64,000 nucleotides of DNA, taken from positions 1 through 64,000 of the forward strand of contig NZ_JBHTBQ010000033.1 of the NCBI RefSeq assembly GCF_042664895.1, read 5' to 3'. The notes below the pieces were generated by a model, which was not told the origin of the DNA, searched no databases, and saw nothing but the letters and a program-made list of their open reading frames with translations. Made by a program: the position numbers and the translations under genes. Within the stretch, counting starts at the first letter, position 1. Each line of letters begins with the position of its first letter. The stretch is from Iodobacter arcticus (lineage in GTDB: Bacteria; Pseudomonadota; Gammaproteobacteria; Burkholderiales; Chitinibacteraceae). Positions 51,763 through 60,300 of the stretch are shown piece by piece.

Positions 51763-53238
51763 ATGTCGATTATTCTTTCTACTCTCAACGCTCGCTACAC
51801 CCATGCTTCACTGGGGCTGCGTTATTTGCTGGCCAATATGGGCGATTTGCGGGAGGAGACGCAGCTGGCGGAGTTTGTGATTGGCACCAAGACCACCGAA
51901 ATCGTCGAGCAATTGCTGGCTAAAAATCCAAAAATAATTGGTTTTGGCGTGTATATCTGGAATGTGGAGGAAACCGAGCGGGTGGTGGCGATGCTTAAAC
52001 GCGTTGCGCCGCAGATCAAGATTATCTTGGGCGGGCCCGAGGTGTCTTATGAAAGCGCTGAGCAAAGTATTGTTAAGCAGGCAGATTATTTAATTACTGG
52101 TTGGGGCGAGGTGACTTTGCCGCAGCTTTGTAAGCAGATTTTGCAAGGCCCGCAGCCTTTGATGAAAACGCATGTGGGTGTGCAACCACCATTGAATGAT
52201 TTGGCGCTGCCGTATTCCCTCTATATCGATGAAGATATTGCTCACCGCACCCTGTATGTAGAGGCTTCTCGAGGCTGCCCGTTTAAGTGCGAATTCTGTT
52301 TGTCGGCGCTGGATAAAACGGCGTGGCCGTTTGATTTGGATGTGTTTTTAGCCGAGATGGAAACGCTGTATCAGCGCGGCGCGCGGCTGTTTAAATTTGT
52401 GGATCGCACGTTTAATCTGAACATCAAATCCAGTTTAAAGATTATGCAGTTCTTTCTGGATAAAATTGCCGCCCACCCAGATGACCCAGTATTTGCTCAC
52501 TTTGAAGTAGTGCCTGATCATTTGCCCGAAGCCTTAAAGGCAGGCATTAGTCAGTTTCCTGCCGGTGCTTTGCAATTTGAGATTGGTATTCAAAGCTTTA
52601 ACCCTGAAGTGCAAGCCTTGGTGAGCCGTAAGCAAAACAATGAAAAGGCGGCAGATAATATTTCCTGGCTGATCGAGCATTCCCACGCGCATTTGCACGT
52701 GGATTTAATTGCGGGTTTGCCGGGGGAAGATATGGCGAGCTTTGGCCGCGGCTTTGATCAGCTTTATGCGCTACGCCCGCATGAGATTCAGTTTGGTATT
52801 TTAAAACGCCTGCGCGGCACGCCGATTATTCGCCATACCGAGGATTTTGGCATGGTCTACGACAGCTTTCCGCCGTATACCATTCTGGCAAATCGGGTGA
52901 TTGATTTTGCCACCATGCAGCGCTTGGTGCGCTTTTCACGCTATTGGGATTTAGTCGCCAATTCTGGCCGTTTTGCCCATACTCTGCCGGTATTACTAGG
53001 TGATTCGCCATTTAATCGCTTTATGGCATTCAGCGATTGGCTGTATCAAAACACCGATGCCACACACCGCATTGCGCTGGATAGGCTGGCGAAAATGGTG
53101 GTGCAATATTTGGTGCAAGAGCAGGGCGTGGCTTTGGCCGCGGCACAAGATTTAATTGCCAGTGATTACGCGGGTAAGCAATCTAAAAATAAAGCCACTG
53201 CTGCGCCACAAAGGCAGGCGATGCATTTGCATGCGTGA
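51763..53238 (+). CDS. B12-binding radical SAM protein (DUF4080 type)
   Basis: About 491 residues from the ATG at 51763 (another ATG three codons upstream is possible). An N-terminal cobalamin-binding Rossmann domain (IILSTLNARYTHASLGLRYL, then IIGFGVYIWNVEET and IILGGPEVSYE) precedes a radical-SAM core with CPFKCEFC: Cys 172, 176 and 179 bind the 4Fe-4S cluster. A DUF4080-like C-terminal domain follows (YDSFPPYTILAN, LVRFSRYWDL). Such enzymes probably methylate or rearrange an unknown substrate. No partner gene is evident. Confidence 0.85.
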   Translation: MSIILSTLNARYTHASLGLRYLLANMGDLREETQLAEFVIGTKTTEIVEQLLAKNPKIIGFGVYIWNVEETERVVAMLKRVAPQIKIILGGPEVSYESAEQSIVKQADYLITGWGEVTLPQLCKQILQGPQPLMKTHVGVQPPLNDLALPYSLYIDEDIAHRTLYVEASRGCPFKCEFCLSALDKTAWPFDLDVFLAEMETLYQRGARLFKFVDRTFNLNIKSSLKIMQFFLDKIAAHPDDPVFAHFEVVPDHLPEALKAGISQFPAGALQFEIGIQSFNPEVQALVSRKQNNEKAADNISWLIEHSHAHLHVDLIAGLPGEDMASFGRGFDQLYALRPHEIQFGILKRLRGTPIIRHTEDFGMVYDSFPPYTILANRVIDFATMQRLVRFSRYWDLVANSGRFAHTLPVLLGDSPFNRFMAFSDWLYQNTDATHRIALDRLAKMVVQYLVQEQGVALAAAQDLIASDYAGKQSKNKATAAPQRQAMHLHA

Positions 53239-53253
53239 TTGATTGACTCAATA

Positions 53254-53348
53254 TTTTCTTGCGCACCGCTCTATGCCATTGGGGGAGTCGGTTTTTATAT
53301 GGCGTGCAACGATGCAGGCGGAGCGCAGAGAGGCGGCGCGCAAGAAAA
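53254..53348. repeat. 11-bp inverted repeat after the radical-SAM gene
   Basis: TTTTCTTGCGC and GCGCAAGAAAA are perfect inverse copies 73 bp apart in the gap between two convergent genes. Possible transcription-ending structure or mobile remnant. Confidence 0.45.
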
Positions 53349-53400
53349 ACGAATGCACACCCTATGCAACACTACGCTTTTCCAATGTATTAGGCTGGGC

Positions 53401-54939
53401 TTAATTCCTTGCAATAAGTGCTTGTAACTTTTCTTGCAATTGATCAGCTTCTCGCTTGCCATCGCGATACATAATCACGGGGCTAAAAACCGGTGATTCG
53501 CCCACGGCAAGTTGGGCGACGTTATCCGGGCTGATGGTGTAGCGCCCCAGTGTTTGTGCTAAGGGCCAGTCGATATCCGGAAAGACCACATAGGCTAGCT
53601 CCGAGCAAACAATGCGCTCGTGCGTCATTACATCAAAATTAAAATCGTATTCTTTGCCAAGTTGCTGCACGGCGGTGAGGGCGGCATTGCGCAGGTATTC
53701 TGGATTAAGCGGGCGCTGATCGCGCAGCACCAAAAGATCATCAATATTCATAAAATGATCGAGTGTGCTGAGCGTTACGCCAGAGCGCAGCGCCTCAACG
53801 ATTCGTTTTCCTTTGCGGACTTGCTCTTGCCACTGGCTGGGAATGGTTTCCCATGCGCCTATTTCTTTGAGCTCGGCCTCGCTGCCCAGCCACACCGCCA
53901 TATGGCCGTAATAGCCGGGGATCATTTTATCGGTGAGGCGGAAAGGGGTTTTCTCTAGCAAAATATCCAGCGGCTTCATTTCGGATTCAAGCTGGGCCAG
54001 CTTACTTTTATCTAAGTGGCGCAGCTTGCCACTGCGGGTTTGCACCAGTCCCACCATCTGGCCAAAGCCAAAGCTCAGGCCAAAACTTAGTGTATTGAGC
54101 GCTACTTTTTTCTGTTGATTAAAGTCTTCCAGCACAAATTGCGTGACTTGCAGCGGGTTAGTCCAGGTGCTTTTACGTTGATTCACATACCAGACCGTGC
54201 TTTGGCTCAGAGTGTAAAAATATTGTTCAAGCGCATCCGGCGTGCTGCCGCCTTCGCGCTGGATTTTAAAATACTGATCGATCAGATCGGTGGCCAGCAG
54301 TAGCTGGGAATGAATGTCGGCAGAGCGGTATTGATGAATAAGCTGGTCAATTTGCACCTTGTTTTGCATATCGTAATTCATCAAATAACGCAGCTCGGCG
54401 TTTTGGGCGTAGGGCTCAATGGCAATCTGATAACTATCCATCAGCACTAGCGCAGCAGCCAGACCGCGTGCTATTTCGCCAATCAGCTGTTTGCCCGCAG
54501 CATCATAGGGGTTGAGCGAGGGCGACCACATTCGCCCTTTGGCCGCTGTGCATAGCTCGGGCAGGCCGGTATCGCTTGGCTTTTGTATATTGAGGCGGAT
54601 GGGGGCGATCAGCGAAAAGCAAGGCGAAACCCGCTCTACTTCGGGCATGAGGCGTGCACGGCTGCTCATATAGCGTTGAATAATATTGCGCAATTGCTCG
54701 CTTTGCTGCCGGTTTAATTTAGGCGTAGCGCTACTGCCAATAATTTGGTGCAGCTCGGCAAATTGATAAGCCTCGGCGCGAATACTCAGCATATCGCTGA
54801 TATTGGCCTGAAAATCGGGCAAGCTGCTGCCAGCCAGCGCGGGAATGCTGAAGCTAAACAGCATCGCGCCAAGCAAGTGATGAAGCGGCTTAGCTGCGCG
54901 GCGAATCAGATGCATGGGCTGTAGTTTGGGCAATTTCAT
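53401..54939 (-). CDS. YiiX/YebB-like permuted papain-fold protein
   Basis: About 512 residues from the ATG at 54939 (AAGAAA-type weak site). An N-terminal signal peptide ends near IPALAGS. The C-terminal third is a YiiX-like NlpC/P60-related domain: a His in PGYYGHMAVWLGS and a Cys in HERIVCSELAYVVFP are the probable catalytic pair in permuted order. The N-terminal ~300 residues form a helical domain I do not recognise. The likely place of action is the periplasm or envelope; substrate unknown. Overlaps the ceramidase-like gene by 50 bp at its start. Confidence 0.65.
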   Translation of the reverse strand: MKLPKLQPMHLIRRAAKPLHHLLGAMLFSFSIPALAGSSLPDFQANISDMLSIRAEAYQFAELHQIIGSSATPKLNRQQSEQLRNIIQRYMSSRARLMPEVERVSPCFSLIAPIRLNIQKPSDTGLPELCTAAKGRMWSPSLNPYDAAGKQLIGEIARGLAAALVLMDSYQIAIEPYAQNAELRYLMNYDMQNKVQIDQLIHQYRSADIHSQLLLATDLIDQYFKIQREGGSTPDALEQYFYTLSQSTVWYVNQRKSTWTNPLQVTQFVLEDFNQQKKVALNTLSFGLSFGFGQMVGLVQTRSGKLRHLDKSKLAQLESEMKPLDILLEKTPFRLTDKMIPGYYGHMAVWLGSEAELKEIGAWETIPSQWQEQVRKGKRIVEALRSGVTLSTLDHFMNIDDLLVLRDQRPLNPEYLRNAALTAVQQLGKEYDFNFDVMTHERIVCSELAYVVFPDIDWPLAQTLGRYTISPDNVAQLAVGESPVFSPVIMYRDGKREADQLQEKLQALIARN

Positions 54940-55669
54940 ATTTTCTCGATAGCAAAATAAACAGGCAGGCAACGCTTGCAAAAAGGTGTTTAAGCGTGTG
55001 GCCAGAAATGATTTGGTGCAGTGCATGAAATAAAGCCTGATCTTGCAGCTCGGTGATTTTGGCTAAAATATAGCAAAGGCTGGCGAATAGCATCAGCCAA
55101 AAAGCACGGCATTTTCCACTGATTTGCCATTGCCACAAAGGCAGCAAAATCAAGGGCAAGGCTTGTAGCAATAAATAAGGGCGCAAATCCTGAGTGAATA
55201 CCCAATAGCCCACTGAAAATACCGCCCAGAGCGCCAAAGGTAAAGCAAACCAGCGGCTATTAAGCTGCCCATGTAATTGGCTGGCCAGCGCAGCTAAAAA
55301 ACCAGCACAAGCCAGCGCAATGGGTAAGCGATCCCAAATCAGTCGTGTGTCATCAGGAGCAAGGTGATACCAGGCTGAGCCAAGCGCAGTCAGAATCAGG
55401 CTAAAAAATCCCAAAACCCAGCCCGCGCGGCTGATGCTTGTTTGATGCCAGCAGAGCCTTAAGCCCCACAGACCGATCAGTGCAAAGCCCGCATTAGAAA
55501 ACACATCCAATAAATTAGGTACGCCAAAGCCAGCGCGCTGATCAGCAAAATCATGGTAATGCGCATGCTGGGTAATAGGGCCATGCCAGAGCATAAGTAG
55601 GCTGAGGGTAAGGATGAGCCAGCAAGCAGGAAACAAGCGAGACCAAGGGGTATTGGTAGATGCGGTCAT
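54890..55669 (-). CDS. Ceramidase-like membrane protein (CREST type)
   Basis: 259 residues with about seven hydrophobic helices. The first loop has HYHDFADQRAGFGVPNLLDV followed by FSNAGFALIG, and a later loop has SAWYHLAPDD; with HxxxH-like His near the end (HALHQIISGHTLKHLFA), these are the metal-ligand pattern of alkaline ceramidase/CREST hydrolases. Bacterial members are of unknown substrate. Divergence from known enzymes means activity is inferred only. It overlaps the YiiX-like gene, suggesting co-expression. Confidence 0.75.
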   Translation of the reverse strand: MTASTNTPWSRLFPACWLILTLSLLMLWHGPITQHAHYHDFADQRAGFGVPNLLDVFSNAGFALIGLWGLRLCWHQTSISRAGWVLGFFSLILTALGSAWYHLAPDDTRLIWDRLPIALACAGFLAALASQLHGQLNSRWFALPLALWAVFSVGYWVFTQDLRPYLLLQALPLILLPLWQWQISGKCRAFWLMLFASLCYILAKITELQDQALFHALHQIISGHTLKHLFASVACLFILLSRKYEIAQTTAHASDSPRS

Positions 55670-55723
55670 TGAATCACTTTGTGCAGAAGGTGTGTAAGTA
55701 GAATGCGTTCATGCCCGGTTCGC

Positions 55724-56500
55724 CTATGGATAAACAAAACTGCCTACCAGTGTTAAATCCCCTGTTTTACGCATGGGAACATTAAACAGTTGTTGTTTCT
55801 CGTGCAGGGTGTTTTCGTTGTTGATGATGGAAAGCTGGGCGATGGTCATGGCAGGCTTTTCGCTGTAGCCGCCGTAGTAATTCACATACACCAGATAGCG
55901 GCCCTTGGGCGGGCTGGGGTTGGCGTAGATTTCAGGGCCGTAGCCAGAGGTAACGTCGATATCGAGCGCGCCGCCGTTTTTGCTGACGCGGTTACCATAA
56001 TAAGTGTGCTCGCCATCTGGGCTAATGACGTGCAAATCCAGATCGGTGCTATTGGTATTCCACGACAGCACCACGCGTAATTTGGTTTGCGGGCGATCTT
56101 TATTGCTATCAAAAAACTGCGTGGCCGCGCGCTCTTTACCATCCGGGCTTTGAATTTCTACGCTATTTGCGCCGCGGCCAAAAGAATAGGGGCGCGAGAA
56201 GCTACCATCCGCATCAACGCGCAGTGGCATGGGTACGCCGTTAACGATTAATCGGTAAGGAGGGTTGTCTTCCCCCTTGGGAAGCTCCTTAGGCGTTTTG
56301 CCGATATGCCCCCGAATCAAGGCCATCTTGCCTTGGTTTTCAGGCGTATTTACCAGCGTGGCCGGATACTGCACGTTTTGCGTATAGCGCTCTGGCTTAC
56401 CCGTCGTATTACGCCAACCGCCAGCAGGAGAGTCAATTTGCAAACCGGCAGCAGCGGCAAAAGGACTCAAAAGGCAGAAAAACAGGGCTAAAGGCTTCAT
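55724..56500 (-). CDS. yfaP: YfaP-like secreted protein (DUF2135) of the alpha-2-macroglobulin cluster
   Basis: 258 residues with a signal peptide (cleavage near AAAAGLQ). The C-terminal half is DUF2135: VVLSWNTNSTDLDLHVISPD, HTYYGNRVSKNGGALDIDVT, GYGPEIYANPSPPKGRYLVY. It is the last gene of the minus-strand run yfaA-yfaT-yfaS-yfaQ-yfaP, matching the E. coli yfa locus, and is separated from yfaQ by a large repeat. Its function within the cluster is unknown. Confidence 0.8.
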   Translation of the reverse strand: MKPLALFFCLLSPFAAAAGLQIDSPAGGWRNTTGKPERYTQNVQYPATLVNTPENQGKMALIRGHIGKTPKELPKGEDNPPYRLIVNGVPMPLRVDADGSFSRPYSFGRGANSVEIQSPDGKERAATQFFDSNKDRPQTKLRVVLSWNTNSTDLDLHVISPDGEHTYYGNRVSKNGGALDIDVTSGYGPEIYANPSPPKGRYLVYVNYYGGYSEKPAMTIAQLSIINNENTLHEKQQLFNVPMRKTGDLTLVGSFVYP

Positions 56501-56570
56501 GGTGTTGATCCGAATTAATGCGCGTTAGGGCGGAAATTAAGGTCTGTAGTAGGGGCTCAGTATGTAAGTA

Positions 56571-56830
56571 AAACCCAAATCTTGAACCACGGAGGACACA
56601 GAGAACACGGAGTTTCACGGAGAAAAGCAATCACATCAAAATCGTCATCCCCGAGTGTTTTTATCGGGGGTCCAGCAATGCCTCTGGATTCCCGACAAAC
56701 GCACTCGGGAATGACACAATCGTTACTCCCGAGATAGCGAGCTGTACTTGGGGCGTAGCAAGGCAAAACCTTGGTTTTCTCTGTGTAACTCTGTGTTCTC
56801 CTTTTCCTCTGTGGTTCAAGATTTGGGTTT
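56571..56830. repeat. CACGGAGGACACAGAG family inverted repeat with a nested repeat
   Basis: Outer arms AACCCAAATCTTGAACCACG and CTGTGGTTCAAGATTTGGGTT-like end (57 bp each) enclose a second palindromic block, CGTCATCCCCGAGTG...CACTCGGGAATGACA (~56644-56720). It occupies the yfaP-yfaQ gap. Confidence 0.75.
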
Positions 56831-56840
56831 GTCAGTCCAG

Positions 56841-57350
56841 TCACAGCACCCCCACCAGGCGTCTTGCCATGGCTTCGATAAACACCTCGTCGTGGCCGCG
56901 CGGGTGGTGGCTGAAGGCGAGGTGCAGGTATTCGTGGGCGAGGGTGATTTCATCGTTCTCGCTGGCTAGCCCCCGGATATAAATACGTTTTAACTTGTGA
57001 TCTGCAAAGGGCAGGCCACTTTTTAACTGGCAAACGGTATAGCGTGCTGGCGGTGCATAGCCGGTTTCTAGCGCTAGTGTGCTATGCCAGCCACGCGCCA
57101 GTTGCTCCAGCCTTTGCTGGATTTCTGGCAAGGGCTGGCAGGGGGTGCTGGCTGTGGCTTGGTTGCTGGTGAGGAGCAGAATGAACAGGCAAATCCCCCT
57201 CAATCCCCCTTTTTCAAAGGGGGAGGCGTGATGCTTACTGTCGCCGTTTTGCGCAGAGCAAACAGCTCCCCAGTGCGCTGCATAGGTCGCTTCCCCCCTT
57301 TGAAAAAGGGGGGCTAGGGGGGATTTTGGCTTAGCGAATCTCCACAACAC
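56841..57350 (-). CDS. yfaQ: YfaQ-like DUF2300 protein, with a repeat inserted in its leader
   Basis: 169 residues. The native part (from about residue 55: ICLFILLLTSNQATAS, then RLEQLARGWHSTLALETGY and HEYLHLAFSHHPRGHDEVFI) matches the end of DUF2300/YfaQ, here much shorter than the ~550-residue E. coli protein. HEYLHLAFSHH resembles a metalloprotease zinc motif (HExxH). Residues ~9-53 are encoded by a CCCCCTTTTTCAAAGGGGG repeat lying inside the signal-peptide region; the frame stays open. Starts 20 bp inside the end of yfaS. Confidence 0.65.
   Translation of the reverse strand: MLWRFAKPKSPLAPLFQRGEATYAAHWGAVCSAQNGDSKHHASPFEKGGLRGICLFILLLTSNQATASTPCQPLPEIQQRLEQLARGWHSTLALETGYAPPARYTVCQLKSGLPFADHKLKRIYIRGLASENDEITLAHEYLHLAFSHHPRGHDEVFIEAMARRLVGVL
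57191..57326. repeat. CCCCCTTTTTCAAAGGGGG family inverted repeat, inserted in yfaQ
   Basis: AATCCCCCTCAATCCCCC and its inverse-like partner ending GGGGGGCTAGGGGGGATT at 57306-57325 bound ~135 bp. The insert is open in the yfaQ frame, and its ends encode repeat-type peptides (SPLAPLFQRGE, ASPFEKGGLRGI). Confidence 0.75.
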
Positions 57351-60300
57351 GAGCAGCTCCTTCTTCTAGCGCGGCTTCGTCTGGCTGATACATTCTGAAA
57401 TAGCGTGCCGCAGGCAGGGTAAAGCGGCCTGCTTGGGTGAAGCGAATAATCTGCCGCTGTACGACTTTGCCATCCAGCACGGCCACAGGCTGGGCGTAGC
57501 CTAGGGGGCGCTGCTGCATGGGCTGGACGGCGAGGGTGTTTTGCTCGTTTCCTTCTGCATCCTCGTATTTATCCTGCCCCGGCAGATTGTCGATATTTAA
57601 GCCCCAGTGCTGCTCTTCAACCATGGCCCCAGGTGGTAGCGCGGCTTCAATCAGCCCGTAGCGGTAGGTTTTTTTCGATTGCAGCACGATTTCATCAATA
57701 TACAGTTTGTCGGTAGCCAGCTTGCTGGTCCAAGGCACAGGCTTTGCGGTAAAGCCTGCCTCTCCTTTGGGTTCTAATACATAGAGCTGACGCGTAATAC
57801 TCACTGGCAGGGCGCTTGCTACTTTGCTGGCGCTATCGTATTTCAGCGTGGCATTAAGTAAGGCCGGTGCTTTAGCTACCTGAACGACCAATGTTTCTGT
57901 GGCTTTGCTGTTTAAATGCCATTCAATGCCGCCACTGCTGCCTGCGTTTTTGCGCCATGCACCCTGTGGCGCAAGGGTACTGGTTTTTGCGGTTTTCCAC
58001 TCGTCTTGCAACCACAGCAGGGCAAGGGAGCGCTCTAGCGTTGGCGTGTTTTGGCTGAGTGTGGCCAGCAGCTGTGTGGTGTCGGCTTGCTCGCCACTGC
58101 TCCATACTGCCAATGCTTGCAGCCATGGCTCGTTTGATTTTTTAAGGCTGAGCGTTGCCGCTTTGGCCGATGTTTTGATGGCATCCGGCAGTGCGAGCTT
58201 GTGCTGGCTGGCCAGCTTGCTGACCAAGACCAGTGCGGCCTGCTGGCCTTGTGCCGAATCGGGCACGTTCATGATATTGGCCTTGGCCGTATTGGCCGAA
58301 GGGCTGGTTTTTGCCAATTGATCGACAAGGCCGGAGAGCTGAGTGCGAATCGCCTCGCCCGTGTCGGCTGCCATCCATAAAGTAAGCGCCTGATGCAGCG
58401 GTGGCATGGATTTCACTTGATTGGCATACAGCGCTTGGAAGGATTTGCTGTTGGCCAGCCTTGGGCTTAGGCCCAGCGCACGGCTGGCCTGTGCTTCGGC
58501 AAGGCGGGCGTAGCTGGTCAGCATCGGGTCGCCAGCAGTGCTATCGCCCCACCAGCTAAAGACTGCGCCGCTGCCGCTCATTTTCAGTAAGCGTAAACGT
58601 GCGTTTTCGATGCGCTGGCGCAAGGCGGCACGCATAGGCGCTGGTGCGTCGCTGAGCTTTTGGTAAGCAAGGCTTAAGGGCAACAGACGGCTAGCAGTTT
58701 GCTCTACGCAGCCATATGGGTAATCGATTAAATCATCAATCACGCTGCGAAACGCTGCGTCGCCACTATCTAATAGTTGCAAGCGCACGGCTTGGGCATC
58801 GGCAGGCAAGCTGATATCGGCCTTACCCTCTTTAAGCTGAATGCTCTGGCTGACCGTGTGCATTGCTTGCGCTGCTTGCAGGCTAAGATCGGTAATCAGC
58901 CGGTCGACCAGTTTGCCGCCCTGTTTTAATTCAACAATCAACTGGCCGTTTTGCAGCGGGCCAGTCTCCAGGGGAATATAACTGGTGCCCTTGGCTAGGA
59001 TGAGCGTTTGTTCTTTTTGTACGCTATTTCCTGAGCGCGTCACCAATTGATACTGGGCTTTGTCGGCCTGCTGAGTGATGGCGATTTGCAGGCTGGGGGT
59101 GTCGCCCTCGCGGAAGGTTTTGGCCGCGGCCCATTGCACATAGGCGGCTTTATTTGAGTTGATATAGTGGGTTTTTTGCCCGACTACCCCGTCATTTGCT
59201 CCATCAGTGGTAATCGCTCTGGCAGTAATGCGCCAGCGGCTAAGCGCGTCGGGCATGCGGAACTGGATTTTAAGCTTGCCATTGGCGTCGGTTTTCAGTG
59301 CGCCGTTCCAGTAGGCGGTATCCATATTGTCGCGACGCGGGCGGACCAGCATTTTTTGCGAGCGCGAGCTATAGCGCATTTCATCATCACTCCCGGCGCG
59401 GGGCGACCATGCCATATCGTAGCCGTAGAAATTCAAGCTGGCGCTGGTGCGCACCGCATTGCGGCGGGCGTGGTAGAAAAAGTCATAAATATCCGGCGTG
59501 ATTTCAGGCTGCAGCAGATAAATCATTTCATCGACCACACCCAAGCTAAGCTGGGCCGGTGCACCTTTACCTGCCACGCTGCTGCTTAGCTCTAGCGTCA
59601 CCATATCGCCGGGTTGATATTCTTTTTTATCGCTCTTAATGGCGATGTCGATTTTGGGCTGAATCACCGCCAAGCCACGGTTCTGGAAGGTATGGCTGCC
59701 GTGTTTGATATACAGCACCGAGAAAGTCATATTCGGGCGATAGTCTTTGACGATAGGCAGGCTGATTTTCCACTGGCGGGCATTGATTTTCTTTAACTTG
59801 AGCCAATCGCCGCCTTGGGCCAGCGTGGCTTTTTCCTGCACGTTTTCCAGCTCTAAGGTGAGCAGGGCATCGTTCACATCTTCAGGAAAACTCAGCACGC
59901 CTTCGGCCGTTTCACCCACCGCGTAGTTTTCGCGATCAAACAGCAGCGAGATAGACCCTGGTGCAACGTTTAGCCCCTTGCCGCTGACAATAAAGCTGCT
60001 TTGACCAAGCGATTTACCCGCAGCATCCAGCAAATTAATCTGGTAATTGCCAGCCTGCTTAAACTGAATATCAAACTGCTGGGCATTGCCAGGGAGCGTG
60101 CCGCTTTGTGCGCTGCGATCTTCCAGACGCTGGGCATTCCAGCTGGCGGGTTTATTCTGCCCCGGCCAATCGCTAATCAGCTTAAAGCGGGCCGTTTCAT
60201 TGGGGGCAGAAAACTGCTTGTCCGGCACAATGCGGTAGCGGCTGGCGGCGCTGTCGATCAGCACTTCGCGGCTGGCCGTAACAGGGTAAGCGCCAGATTG

